From Bradyrhizobium quebecense (lineage in GTDB: Bacteria; Pseudomonadota; Alphaproteobacteria; Rhizobiales; Xanthobacteraceae), in assembly GCF_013373795.3 (NCBI RefSeq), contig NZ_CP088022.1, forward strand, positions 1,054,001 through 1,118,000: a stretch of DNA of 64,000 bases, in the 5' to 3' direction. A program made the position numbers and the translations under genes. Each line of letters opens with the position of its first letter. Positions within the stretch are counted from its first letter, which is position 1. The notes beneath the pieces are model-generated. The model had not been told where the DNA came from. It saw nothing but the letters and a program-made list of their open reading frames with translations, and did not search any database. Below, piece after piece: positions 35,240 through 44,318 of this stretch.

Positions 35240-36487
35240 ATGCTGAGGATCATCGGCGCGGCACTCGCTGGCAGCCTCGCATTTGCCACGCAGGCGATGG
35301 CCGCCGACGCACCGTCGGAGATCAAGATCGGCACGCTCTACGCGTCCTCGGGGCGCTACGCCTCGATCTCGATGCCGGTCTACAGCTCGCTCAAATTGTG
35401 GGTCGAGCAGAAGAACGCCGAGGGTGGCGTGTTCGTGAAGGCGTTCGACAAGAAGATCCCGATCAAGCTCGTCTCCTATGACGACCAGAGCAACACCGCG
35501 ACCGCCTCGACGCTTTATAATCAGCTCGTCACCCAGGATAAGGTCGATCTTTTGGTCGCCGATTCCGGATCGGTCCTGACGGCGCCCGCGGTCGCGATCG
35601 CGCGCGACCACAAGATGTTCCTGTTCGACCAGACCGGCACCGGCGCGAGCTTCTTCTCCAAGGACAATCCCTACATCGCGCTGATGGCCGATCCGGTGTC
35701 GACGGTCTGGCCGAAGCCGGTGGCTGACTTCATCAGCCATGACGGCCCGGGCCTCGGCATCAAGAAGATCGCCATCCTCTACGCGACCAACGAGTTCACG
35801 GGCACCCAGGCCAACGCGTTCCGCAAGTTCGTCAAGGAGTCCGGCGCGCCGATCGAGATCGTCTACGACCAGGGCGTCCCGACCGAGACCACCAATTACA
35901 ACGTCATCATCAACAACATCAGCAACACCAATCCCGACGCGGTGATCCATTTCGGCTACGCGCCGAACGACATCGCCTTCCTGCGCAACGTCCAGGACGT
36001 CGGCACCAAGTTCAAGATGCTGTTCGCGATCTATGCCGGTCTCGAGACCGAGCTGCTGGAGAAGAACGTGGGCGCCAAGGGCCTCGAGCACGTTTGGACC
36101 TATGTGCCGCCGTCCGAGCTGGACTACCCCGTCAATTTCGGGATGACCATGAAGGATTTCCGCACCGCCTGGCTGAAGAAGTACAACGACGGCAAGATGG
36201 AGTTCGGCTTCAACGCGGTGGCGGGCTACACCACCGCGCTGGTGATCGAGAAGACGCTGTCGGTTGCGACCAGCCTCGAGCAGATGGAGCTGCGCCGCGC
36301 GGTGTTCTCGCTCAGCGGCCAGCTCAAGACCCTGGACGGCACCTTCGCGCTGGATGAGACCGGCGGCCAGATCGGCGAGTTGACGCCGCTCGGCCAGCTC
36401 ACGGTCGACGAGCACGATCACATCAAGTTCGTCTCGATCTATCCGCACGAGACCGCCACCGGCAAGCCGATCTATCCGGCGCCGTGA
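35240..36487 (+). CDS. ABC transporter substrate-binding protein, LIV-BP family
   Basis: 415 aa, exported by a Sec signal peptide (MLRIIGAALAGSLAFATQAM, cleavage likely after AMA). GGGAGG 8 bases upstream fixes ATG 35240. Type I periplasmic-binding fold: IKIGTLYASSGRYASIS at the start of the mature part and DSGSVLTAPAVAIARDHK. Ligand unknown; the amidase and DUF2848 genes at the end of the operon suggest an amide or related organic compound. First gene of an operon running to 41924. Confidence 0.94.
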   Translation: MLRIIGAALAGSLAFATQAMAADAPSEIKIGTLYASSGRYASISMPVYSSLKLWVEQKNAEGGVFVKAFDKKIPIKLVSYDDQSNTATASTLYNQLVTQDKVDLLVADSGSVLTAPAVAIARDHKMFLFDQTGTGASFFSKDNPYIALMADPVSTVWPKPVADFISHDGPGLGIKKIAILYATNEFTGTQANAFRKFVKESGAPIEIVYDQGVPTETTNYNVIINNISNTNPDAVIHFGYAPNDIAFLRNVQDVGTKFKMLFAIYAGLETELLEKNVGAKGLEHVWTYVPPSELDYPVNFGMTMKDFRTAWLKKYNDGKMEFGFNAVAGYTTALVIEKTLSVATSLEQMELRRAVFSLSGQLKTLDGTFALDETGGQIGELTPLGQLTVDEHDHIKFVSIYPHETATGKPIYPAP

Positions 36488-36520
36488 TGCAGGTGAGTGC
36501 GGCAGGCGTAACCTTCGGCG

Positions 36521-37456
36521 GTGAGCGATAGCATGACCTATGCGCTCGTTGCCGGCGTGCTGTTCGGGCTGTATTTCAGCCTGGTCGGCATCGGCCTCAA
36601 CCTCGTGTTCGGCGTCATGCGCATCGTCAACCTTGCGCATGGCGACATCCTGATGCTCGGCGCCTTCATCGCGCTCGGCGTGGTCGGCATTGCCGGCATC
36701 GACCCGCTGTTCGCGGTGCCGCTCGCCTTTATGGTGTTCGTGCTGGCGGGCGTGCTGCTTTACTGGGTACTGGTGCCGCGCCTGCAGGGCTCGGCCAACC
36801 CGGAAATGCTGTCGATCATCCTGTTCTTCGGCCTGTCGCAGGTGATTGAAGCCGTCACCACGATCTTCGCCGGCACCAGCGAGCGCTCGATCCAGAGCCG
36901 GCTGCTCGGCACCGTGTTCACGACCATCAAGGTCAAGTGGTTCGGCGGCAAGGCCGGCGGGGCAGGGCCGATCCAGATCTTCGGCCAGGGCTTTCCCGCG
37001 CCCTGGGTGATCGCGGCCTGCACCAGCCTCGTCGCGATCGCGCTGGTGTACCTCTATCTCTACCACACAAGGCTTGGCACCTTGACCCGTGCGGTGATGT
37101 CACGGCGCGACGAGGCCCTGGCGACCGGCATCGATGTCGATCGCGTCTCGGCGGCGGCGTTCGGCATCGGGCTCGGTATCGCCGCGGTTGCCGGCGTGTT
37201 CGCACCCTTCATGTTCGGCTCGGTGACGCCGGCCTTCGGCGCCGATGCCACGGTGACGTCGTTTGCGATCGTCGTGCTCGGCTCGCTCGGCAACCCGCTG
37301 GGCACCGCGCTCGGCGGCGTCGTCTATGGCCTCTGCTACATGCTGGTGCAAACCTATCTCAGTTCCTGGGCCGACCTCTTGCCCTATGTGTTGCTGATCG
37401 TGATCCTGTTGTTGCGCCCGAGCGGTCTGCTCGGAAGGCGGGTGCGCGTTGCATAA
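36521..37456 (+). CDS. LIV-type ABC transporter permease (LivH family)
   Basis: 311 aa from GTG 36521, with eight or so membrane segments. GLNLVFGVMRIVNLAHGDIL at about 25-45 is the LivH signature, and VVLGSLGNPLGTALGGVVYG lies near the cytoplasmic coupling loop. It forms one half of the membrane channel with the next gene, whose TTG start overlaps its stop by 8 bases. Confidence 0.94.
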   Translation: MSDSMTYALVAGVLFGLYFSLVGIGLNLVFGVMRIVNLAHGDILMLGAFIALGVVGIAGIDPLFAVPLAFMVFVLAGVLLYWVLVPRLQGSANPEMLSIILFFGLSQVIEAVTTIFAGTSERSIQSRLLGTVFTTIKVKWFGGKAGGAGPIQIFGQGFPAPWVIAACTSLVAIALVYLYLYHTRLGTLTRAVMSRRDEALATGIDVDRVSAAAFGIGLGIAAVAGVFAPFMFGSVTPAFGADATVTSFAIVVLGSLGNPLGTALGGVVYGLCYMLVQTYLSSWADLLPYVLLIVILLLRPSGLLGRRVRVA

Positions 37457-38369
37457 CGCCTCGAAACACCTGCTGTTCATCCTGGCGCCGCTGGTGGTGG
37501 TGTTCGCCCTGCTGCCCGGCGTCTATCAAAACCATCTGCTGCTGTTCAACTTCGTGATCTTCCTGATCCTCGCGCAAGGCGTGAACATCATCTATGGCTT
37601 CACCGGCTATCTGCCGTTCGGCTATGTCGGCTTCTTCGGCGCCGGGGCCTACGGCTTCGCGATCATGGTGATGCATCTGCAGACGCCGGCGCCGCTGGCC
37701 GTGCTGGTCGGCGGCGCCGTCGCGGTTGCGCTTGGCCTGTTGCTGACGCCGCTGCTGCGGCTGTCGGGTGCGTATTTTGCGATCGCCAATCTCGCAGCCT
37801 CGCTCGCGGTGCTGCACTTCGTCGCCAACCCGGCGCTGGAGGGGATCACCAAGGGCCCCTACGGCGTGTCGCTGACCGGCACTTTCAACCCGAGCCATGC
37901 CTATTATGCGGCCGTTGTCGTGATGGCGCTGACGGTTGGCGCGGTGGTCTATCTCAAGAACTCATCGTTCGGCCTGGCGCTGCAGGCCGTGCGCGAGGAT
38001 GCGGTGTCGGCCTCGATGGCCGGCGTCGACATCATCAAGATGCGGGTGATCGCCTGGCTCGCCTCGGCGCTGGTCGCCGGCCTCGCCGGCGGCATCTACG
38101 CCTGGTACGTCTCGGTGTTCTATCCGGACAACGTGTTCTCCGGCGAGTTCAGCATCTTCGCGATCGTGTTCGCGCTGTTCGGTGGCGTCGCCACCATCAC
38201 CGGACCGATCGTCGGCGTGCTGATCCTCTACGGCATCTACAATCTGATCGGCTTCACCACGCCGCAATATTTCCAGCTGATCTACGGGCTCCTGATCATG
38301 GGATTGGTTTTGTTCCTGCCTGCAGGGCTGGTGTCGCTGGCAACGCGCAGGGGGTGGCATGTCCCCTGA
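37449..38369 (+). CDS. LIV-type ABC transporter permease (LivM family)
   Basis: 306 aa, start TTG 37449 overlapping the LivH stop. LivM hallmarks: GFTGYLPFGYVGFFGAGAY and the coupling-helix region VREDAVSASMAGVDIIKMR. About eight to nine hydrophobic helices. It pairs with LivH in the inner membrane. Its last 11 bases overlap the next ATPase gene, consistent with tight translational coupling. Confidence 0.92.
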   Translation: MHNASKHLLFILAPLVVVFALLPGVYQNHLLLFNFVIFLILAQGVNIIYGFTGYLPFGYVGFFGAGAYGFAIMVMHLQTPAPLAVLVGGAVAVALGLLLTPLLRLSGAYFAIANLAASLAVLHFVANPALEGITKGPYGVSLTGTFNPSHAYYAAVVVMALTVGAVVYLKNSSFGLALQAVREDAVSASMAGVDIIKMRVIAWLASALVAGLAGGIYAWYVSVFYPDNVFSGEFSIFAIVFALFGGVATITGPIVGVLILYGIYNLIGFTTPQYFQLIYGLLIMGLVLFLPAGLVSLATRRGWHVP

Positions 38370-39090
38370 GCAAAACTCCATCCTCAAGGTCTCGAAGCTG
38401 GTCAAGCGCTTCGGCGGCTTCCACGCGCTCGATGGCCTAAGCTTCCATGTGGTGCCGGGCGAGATCCTCGGCCTCGTTGGTCCGAACGGTTCCGGCAAGA
38501 CCACGGCGATCAACGTGATCTCCGGCCTTTATGCGCCTGACGGCGGTGAGGTCGTGTTCGACGGCGCGTCCTCCGGCGGCATCGCCTCGCACAAGCTGGT
38601 TCACCGCGGCATCAATCGTACCTTCCAGGTGCCGAAGCCGTTCCTGTCGCTCACGGTACGCGAGAACATCCAGGTGGCGCTGGCCTATGGCGGCGCGACC
38701 GGTACGCCGCCGTCGATCGCCGAACTGCTCGACGAATACCGGCTCAAGGAAGTCGCCGACCGTCCGGCGGCCGATCTCAACAGCGCGCAGCAGAAGATGC
38801 TCGATCTGACCCGCGCGCTCGCCACGCGGCCACGCTTGTTGCTGCTCGACGAGCTCGCCGCCGGTCTCAACCCAGCGGAGCTCGACTGGATCGCCGGCCG
38901 CATCAAGGCCTTGGCTGCAACCGGCATGGCGATCATCGTGGTGGAGCATCTGATGGGCTTCATCGAGCAGATCACCGACCGCGTCATCGTGCTCAATGCA
39001 GGCAAGGAGATATTCGAGGGCACGCTCGCGACCGCGGTGCGCGAGCCGCAGGTGATCGAGGTGTTCCTGGGAGGCGAGCATGCCCACTGA
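38359..39090 (+). CDS. LIV-type ABC transporter ATPase (LivG family)
   Basis: 243 aa. Walker A GPNGSGKTT (about 41-49), Walker B LLLLDE and H-loop VVEHLM. The ABC signature is degenerate: LNSAQQKML instead of LSYGQQ or LSGGQ, with Ala in place of the invariant signature Gly. The active site it would form with LivF may be weakened, making the pair asymmetric. The usual LivG C-terminal extension is short. Confidence 0.92.
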   Translation: MSPEQNSILKVSKLVKRFGGFHALDGLSFHVVPGEILGLVGPNGSGKTTAINVISGLYAPDGGEVVFDGASSGGIASHKLVHRGINRTFQVPKPFLSLTVRENIQVALAYGGATGTPPSIAELLDEYRLKEVADRPAADLNSAQQKMLDLTRALATRPRLLLLDELAAGLNPAELDWIAGRIKALAATGMAIIVVEHLMGFIEQITDRVIVLNAGKEIFEGTLATAVREPQVIEVFLGGEHAH

Positions 39091-39799
39091 TGCAGCGCCG
39101 CTTCTGGACGCCAAGGGCGTTGATGCCGGCTACGGCACCATGCAGGTGTTGTGGGGCGTCGATCTCGACGTCCGCCCCGGCGAGACCGTGCTGCTGCTCG
39201 GCGCCAATGGCGCGGGCAAGACCACCTTCCTGAAGTCGCTGGTCGGCCTGATCGAAGCCCGCAGCGGCCACATCAAGCTCGGCGGCGAAGACATCACCAA
39301 GATGCGATCTTCGGATCGCATGAAGCGCGGCATGACCTACATGTCGGAGCTCGCGGTATTCCCCGATCTATCGATTGAGGAGAACATCCGTGTCGGCGCG
39401 CAGGCGCTCGGCCATGCCAATCCGGGCGCGCGGGTCGACGAACTGTACGGCCTGTTTCCGGTGCTGCGCGACAAGCGCCGCGACCCGGCCTCCAGCCTGT
39501 CCGGCGGTCAACGCAAGATGCTGGGCATCGCCAAGGCGCTGTCGGCCGAGCCGAAGCTGCTGGTCATGGACGAGCCTTCGGCGGGGCTGTCGCCGCTGTT
39601 CGTCAAGGAGGTGCTTCGCGCCTTGTCGAGTCTGCAGGGCCGCGGCTTGGCGCTCTTGATCGCCGAGCAAAATATCGGTTTCCTAGAGATTGCCACCCGC
39701 GTGTTCGTGCTAGAAGGCGGCCGGATCCGCTTCTCCGGCACGGTTGCCGAGATGAGCGGCAATGAAGAGCTGCACCGGGCCTATTTCGGGCTGAAGTGA
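39080..39799 (+). CDS. LIV-type ABC transporter ATPase (LivF family)
   Basis: 239 aa. Walker A GANGAGKTT, canonical signature SLSGGQRKML, Walker B LLVMDEPSAGL. It overlaps the LivG-type gene by 11 bases. Together the two ATPases power uptake through the LivHM-type channel. Confidence 0.94.
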   Translation: MPTDAAPLLDAKGVDAGYGTMQVLWGVDLDVRPGETVLLLGANGAGKTTFLKSLVGLIEARSGHIKLGGEDITKMRSSDRMKRGMTYMSELAVFPDLSIEENIRVGAQALGHANPGARVDELYGLFPVLRDKRRDPASSLSGGQRKMLGIAKALSAEPKLLVMDEPSAGLSPLFVKEVLRALSSLQGRGLALLIAEQNIGFLEIATRVFVLEGGRIRFSGTVAEMSGNEELHRAYFGLK

Positions 39800-39895
39800 T
39801 GCCGGCGCACCGGTCTGGAAATCGGCGTCGGTTCGCGCGACAATCAGCTGCAAGATTTTTTGAATTGCCAGCCAGCAAGCCGTAAAGTGAAAGCC

Positions 39896-41245
39896 ATGCC
39901 CAAGAATCCGACACTCGCCTCCCTTGCCGCCGACCTCGCCAGCGGCGCGACCTCCGCCCGCAAGCTCGTCGAGCGATGCATCGCCAGGATTGCCGATCCG
40001 GCAGGCGAGGGCCAGCGCACCTTCATCCACGTCGACCGCGACGCCGCGCTGGAGGCCGCCGACGCCATGGACCGGCTGCGCAAGGCCAACGCCGCGCCGT
40101 CGCCCTTTGCCGGCGTTCCGGTCTCGATCAAGGACCTGTTCGACATCAAGGGGCAGGTGACGCGCGCAGGCTCCCGGGCGCTGGATGATTCCGCGCCGGC
40201 GGATGCCGATGCGCCTGCGGTGGCGCGGCTCAAGCGCGCCGGCTTCATCGTGATCGGCCGCACCAACATGACCGAGTTCGCCTATTCGGGCATCGGCATC
40301 AATCCGCATTACGGCACGCCGAAGAGCGCCTGGAACCGGAGCGTCGGCCATGTGCCCGGCGGCTCGTCCTCGGGCGCCGCGGTCTCGATCGCCGACGGCA
40401 TGGCGTTCGGCGCGCTCGGCACCGACACCGGCGGCTCCTGCCGGATTCCAGCCGCCTTCAACGGCATCGTGGGCTACAAGCCGACGCAGCGCCGGATTCC
40501 GCTCGATGGCGGCGTGCCGCTGTCGTTCACGCTCGACAGCTACGGCCCGCTGGCCAATTCAGTCGCCTGCTGCGCCGCGCTCGATGCGGTGCTGGCCGAC
40601 GAGCCGGTGACGCCGGTCACCCCGCGGCCGGTGAAGGGCATGCGGCTCGCGGTGCCGACCACGGTCGTGCTCGATGACCTCGACGATGCCGTCGCAAAGA
40701 CCTTTGAGCGCGCGCTGGCGGCGCTGTCGCGCGCCGGCGCCTTGATCGAGCGGATCGAGGTGCCCGAACTGCTCGATGTCGGCGTGATGAACACCAAGGG
40801 CGGGTTTTCCGCGGCCGAGAGCTATGCCTGGCACCGCTTCCTGCTGGCCAGCAAGGGCGACATCTACGATCCCCGCGTCGCGGTGCGGATCCAGCGCGGC
40901 GAGGGCTTTCTGGCGGCCGACTATATCGACCTCATCAATGCGCGCCGCTCCTTCATCGCCCGGACCGAGGCGCGCATCGCGCCCTACGACTCAATGGTGC
41001 TGCCGACCACGGCGAACCTGCCGCCGACCATTGCGAGCCTCGCCGATGACAAGGCATTCGCCACGGAGAATTTGCGCGCGCTGCGCAATCCCTCGCTGAT
41101 CAACGTGCTCGACGGCTGCGCCATCTCGCTGCCCGCGCATCGCGAGGGCGAGGCACCGGTCGGCCTGATGCTCGCCGCCGCGGGCGGTTCGGATCGCCGC
41201 ATCTTCGAGCTTGCCGCCGGAATGGAGACTGTCATCCGTGTTTGA
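39896..41245 (+). CDS. Amidase (amidase signature family)
   Basis: 449 aa from ATG 39896; the earlier in-frame start at 39860 adds residues without support. The Ser-cisSer-Lys triad is visible: Lys in VSIKDLFDIKG, cis-Ser in GGSSSGAAVS, and nucleophile Ser in GTDTGGSCRIPAAFNG. It hydrolyses a carboxamide. It lies 96 bases after the ABC ATPase gene and overlaps the DUF2848 gene, so uptake, amide cleavage and further processing are probably coupled. Confidence 0.94.
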   Translation: MPKNPTLASLAADLASGATSARKLVERCIARIADPAGEGQRTFIHVDRDAALEAADAMDRLRKANAAPSPFAGVPVSIKDLFDIKGQVTRAGSRALDDSAPADADAPAVARLKRAGFIVIGRTNMTEFAYSGIGINPHYGTPKSAWNRSVGHVPGGSSSGAAVSIADGMAFGALGTDTGGSCRIPAAFNGIVGYKPTQRRIPLDGGVPLSFTLDSYGPLANSVACCAALDAVLADEPVTPVTPRPVKGMRLAVPTTVVLDDLDDAVAKTFERALAALSRAGALIERIEVPELLDVGVMNTKGGFSAAESYAWHRFLLASKGDIYDPRVAVRIQRGEGFLAADYIDLINARRSFIARTEARIAPYDSMVLPTTANLPPTIASLADDKAFATENLRALRNPSLINVLDGCAISLPAHREGEAPVGLMLAAAGGSDRRIFELAAGMETVIRV

Positions 41246-41924
41246 TCTCACCTTCAATGTCGATGACAAGGGCGTCGCCACGCCGCTCACGCTCGAAATC
41301 AAACAGGCCGTGATCGCCGGCTGGACCGGCCGCGATCCGGTGGCGCGCGACAAGCACATCGCCGAGCTCGAAGCGCTCGGCATCGCGCGGCCCGCGACGA
41401 CGCCGATCTATTACCGCTGCTCGGCGCGCCGGCTGACCTTTGCCGACACGATCGAGGTCTGCGGCGAGGATTCGAGCGGCGAGGTCGAGTTCGTGCTGAT
41501 CGGCTGGCAGGGCCGCATCTTCGTCGGCTGCGGCTCCGACCATACCGACCGCAAGGTCGAGAGCTACAGCGTCACGGTGTCGAAGCAGATGTGCGACAAG
41601 CCGATGGCGGCTGAACTCTGGGAGCTCGAGGACGTCATCGATCATTGGGACCAGCTCATCCTGCGCTCATGGGCCGTGATCGGCGGTCAGCGCGTGCTCT
41701 ACCAGGAGGGCACACTCGATCACATGCTGCCGGTGAAGGACCTGATCGCGCGCGGCTTCGACAAGGGCGCGCTGCCCGACGGCTGCGCCATGTTCGGCGG
41801 CACCTTCGCGGCCAAGGGCGGCATCCGCCCCGCCAGCCGCTTCGAGTTCGAACTGGAAGATCCCGTGCTGAAGCGGAAGATCAGCCACGGCTACGACGTG
41901 GTGACGCTACCGGTCAGGGGCTGA
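41238..41924 (+). CDS. DUF2848 domain-containing protein
   Basis: 228 aa from GTG 41238, overlapping the amidase stop by 8 bases. DUF2848 members are distant relatives of the fumarylacetoacetate hydrolase fold; visible conserved blocks are YYRCSARRLTFADTIEV, VGCGSDHTDRKVES and PDGCAMFGGTFAAKGGI. Function unknown; fusion-like coupling to an amidase suggests it acts on the amidase product or substrate. Confidence 0.85.
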   Translation: MFDLTFNVDDKGVATPLTLEIKQAVIAGWTGRDPVARDKHIAELEALGIARPATTPIYYRCSARRLTFADTIEVCGEDSSGEVEFVLIGWQGRIFVGCGSDHTDRKVESYSVTVSKQMCDKPMAAELWELEDVIDHWDQLILRSWAVIGGQRVLYQEGTLDHMLPVKDLIARGFDKGALPDGCAMFGGTFAAKGGIRPASRFEFELEDPVLKRKISHGYDVVTLPVRG

Positions 41925-41973
41925 TTTCGCCGCAAGTCGTGCCAGAAAATGTCGGCTAACACTCTCTCCGCGC

Positions 41974-42036
41974 GTCGTCCCGGCGAAAGCTAGTCAGCAC
42001 TTCCTCCGCGCGCCGTCCCTTCGAAAGCAGGGACCC
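41974..42036. repeat. Family E repeat, rearranged left half upstream of IS copy 2
   Basis: GTCGTCCCGGCGAAAGC followed by CCGTCCCTTCGAAAGCAGGG, two partial arms in tandem. The right half lies beyond the IS at 43465. Confidence 0.6.
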
Positions 42037-42177
42037 GTACGCCGCGGCTTTCGCAAAGGGCACGCGGCCAGACGGCCTTCTCACAACCAGCACCTGTGGT
42101 TGATGGTGTGGACGGCCCCCTACGGCATCAGTGTGCCAGAATGAGGTTGTTGTAAATCTCAGACAAGGAGACCGTCC

Positions 42178-43206
42178 GTGAGAGAGATTATCCGTATTGG
42201 GATGGATACGTCGAAGCATATTTTTGTGCTGCATGGAGTTGACGCGGCGGAACAGCCGGTGTTGCGCAAGAAGCTGTCGCGCAAGCAGGTGCTTGAGTTT
42301 TTTGCCAAGCTTCCGCCGACCGTGATCGGGATGGAGGCCTGCGGGGCGGCTCATTACTGGGGGCGCGAGCTTGGCAAGCTTGGCCATGAGGTGAAGCTGA
42401 TAGCGCCGCAGTTGGTGAAGCCTTATGTGCTGCGGAACAAGAACGACGGGCGAGATGCGGATGGGGTGTGCGAAGCGATGGGCCGACCGCGGATGCGGTT
42501 TGTGCCGGTGAAGAGCGCCGAACAGCAGGCCGCGCTGATGCTTGCAGGTGTCCGCGATGGGCTGATCGGCCGCCGTACCCAGCTCAGCAATGCGATCCGC
42601 GGCTACGCGGCGGAGTTTGGCCTGATCGCGCCGAAGGGGTTGGACAAGATCGAGCCGCTGTTGGCCCGGATCACGCAGGACGAGAGCGTTCCCGCTATGG
42701 CGCGCGAGCTGTTCGCCATGCAGGGCCGTGACTATGCGCAGTTGCAGGGTGAGCTGAAGGCGGTCGAGGCCAGGCTGCTGGCCTGGCACCAGGCCAACGC
42801 CACAAGCCGTCGTCTGGCCCAGATCCCCTCGGTCGGTCCGATCATCGCGACCTCGCTTGTGATGAAGACGCCGGACCCGCACGCCTTCCGCTCCGGCCGC
42901 TTGTTCGCGGCCTGGCTCGGCCTGACGCCCAAGGACCATTCCACCGCCGGCAAAACCAGGCTCGGCAAGATCACCCGCGCTGGCGACGAGACCCTGCGTC
43001 GCCTGCTCGTGGCCGGGGCGACCGCGGTGATCCGGCAGGCAAGGCTCGGGCGCGGCCACCCCTCGCGCTGGCTCGTGGCGTTGCTCAGGCGCAAGCCGCC
43101 GAAGCTTGCGGCCGTGGCGCTCGCCAACAAGGTGGCCCGCATCGCCTGGAAGCTGATGGCGACCGGCGAGAGCTATGATGCCGCACGCATGAACGCTGTC
43201 ACCTAA
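42178..43206 (+). CDS. IS110 family RuvC-like DEDD transposase (copy 2)
   Basis: 342 aa, identical to the product of 15291-16319: D10, E53 and D90/D93 in the RuvC-like domain and DHSTAGKTRLGKI in the C-terminal domain. Intact and presumably active. It shares the copy 1 leader, including AAGGAG before the GTG start. Confidence 0.95.
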   Translation: MREIIRIGMDTSKHIFVLHGVDAAEQPVLRKKLSRKQVLEFFAKLPPTVIGMEACGAAHYWGRELGKLGHEVKLIAPQLVKPYVLRNKNDGRDADGVCEAMGRPRMRFVPVKSAEQQAALMLAGVRDGLIGRRTQLSNAIRGYAAEFGLIAPKGLDKIEPLLARITQDESVPAMARELFAMQGRDYAQLQGELKAVEARLLAWHQANATSRRLAQIPSVGPIIATSLVMKTPDPHAFRSGRLFAAWLGLTPKDHSTAGKTRLGKITRAGDETLRRLLVAGATAVIRQARLGRGHPSRWLVALLRRKPPKLAAVALANKVARIAWKLMATGESYDAARMNAVT

Positions 43207-43449
43207 CAAGTCGGCCGGCCGGACGTAGCGCTCGCCGGACGAACCGGAGCTGCAAGAGCAGATGGAATGATCGATCGATCCAGAACGCGAGACAAGCCGC
43301 GGGACCCATTGGCCTTCACAAGGTCGCCAGGTTGTTTGGCACTCGCGTCGCGGAAACCATCTTGGCCCAGCGATCAACACGATCGCATCAAACAGGCCGG
43401 ACATATGGATGACAGCGATCCGACCAATCCCAGAAAGCTCTTGTGCCAC
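43207..43449 (+). ncRNA. Candidate bridge/seeker RNA of IS copy 2
   Basis: Same tail as 16320-16562, with one base different at 43209. GGGACCCAT (43301-43309) complements the right junction sequence ATGGGTCCC at 43465-43473. The host base after that differs from copy 1 (T instead of G), so pairing is nine bases here and ten there. Confidence 0.6.
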
Positions 43450-43464
43450 GGGGGCCGTCCACAT

Positions 43465-43491
43465 ATGGGTCCCTGCTTTCGCAGGGACGAC
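43465..43491. repeat. Family E repeat, right half, after IS copy 2
   Basis: ATGGGTCCCTGCTTTCGCAG then GGACGAC, abutting the IS. Confidence 0.75.
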
Positions 43492-43574
43492 GCCGTGATT
43501 GTGGCGGCGTTCTCGGCATATTTGGATCGGAAATCGGGTGGCGCCAGCTGCGCTCAAGGGCCAGATTCCCTCGC

Positions 43575-44318
43575 ATGACAGCAACAGCCAAAACCATCAC
43601 TCGCCCGACCTCCAGCATTCCCACCCGCGTTGACGCGCTCGACTGGGACCAGATCACCACCGACCTCGACGGACAGGGCTGCGCCGTCCTTGGCGGCCTG
43701 CTGACGCCGGAGGAATGCGATGACGTCGCCGCGCTCTATCCCGACGACAGCCGGTTCCGCAGCCGGGTCGTGATGGGCCGCCACGGCTTCGGCCGCGGCG
43801 AGTACAAATATTTCTCCTATCCGCTGCCAGACCTGATCGCGGAGCTGCGGCCGGCGCTGTATGCGCGGCTGACCGCGACCGCCAATCGCTGGAACGAGAC
43901 GATGGGGATCGAGATCAGCTATCCGCCGTCGCATGCGGCGTTCTTGAAGCGCTGCCATGATGCCGGGCAGACCAGGCTGACGCCGCTGCTGCTGCAATAT
44001 GGCGAGGACGACTACAACTGCCTGCACCAGGATCTCTATGGCGAGCACGTATTCCCGATCCAGGTCGCGATCCTGCTGTCGCAGCCGGGGCGCGATTTCA
44101 CCGGCGGCGAGTTCGTGCTGACCGAGCAGCGGCCGCGGATGCAGTCGCGGCCCGAGGTGGTGCCGCTGACCAAGGGCGATGCGGTAGCGTTTGCCGTGCA
44201 TCATCGTCCGGTGCAGGGCACGCGCGGGCCTTATCGTGTCAATCTGCGCCATGGCGTCAGCCGGATCAGGTCCGGCCATCGCCACACCGTTGGCGTGATC
44301 TTCCACGATGCAAAGTGA
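43575..44318 (+). CDS. 2OG-Fe(II) oxygenase
   Basis: 247 aa from ATG 43575; conservation begins near DALDWDQITTDLDGQG. Iron ligands are H and D of CLHQDLYGEH and a later His in VNLRHGVSRIR, with a following Arg to hold 2-oxoglutarate. Such proteins often neighbour alkB and ada in alpha-proteobacteria, and alkB overlaps its end here by 11 bases. It may hydroxylate a macromolecule in alkylation damage response; the substrate is not known. IS copy 2 ends 110 bases upstream and may have displaced its promoter. Confidence 0.88.
   Translation: MTATAKTITRPTSSIPTRVDALDWDQITTDLDGQGCAVLGGLLTPEECDDVAALYPDDSRFRSRVVMGRHGFGRGEYKYFSYPLPDLIAELRPALYARLTATANRWNETMGIEISYPPSHAAFLKRCHDAGQTRLTPLLLQYGEDDYNCLHQDLYGEHVFPIQVAILLSQPGRDFTGGEFVLTEQRPRMQSRPEVVPLTKGDAVAFAVHHRPVQGTRGPYRVNLRHGVSRIRSGHRHTVGVIFHDAK

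Larger units (their letters stand above)
42102..43464 (+). mobile_element. IS110 family (IS1111-type) insertion sequence, copy 2
   Basis: Same boundaries as copy 1, shifted by 26,887 bases. The 14-bp subterminal inverted repeat is at 42107-42120 and 43450-43463. Left flank ends CACCTGTGGTT and right flank starts ATGGGTCCCTG, the same junction as copy 1 but in a different member of the host repeat. Same orientation as copy 1, so the two could recombine and delete 27 kb. Confidence 0.9.

Noticed and set aside
15215..43464. Composite transposon carrying the 25.5-kb block
   Set aside because: IS110-type elements do not usually move flanked DNA, each copy has its own repeat target, and the genes between look like core metabolism. 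Kept only as a recombination risk.
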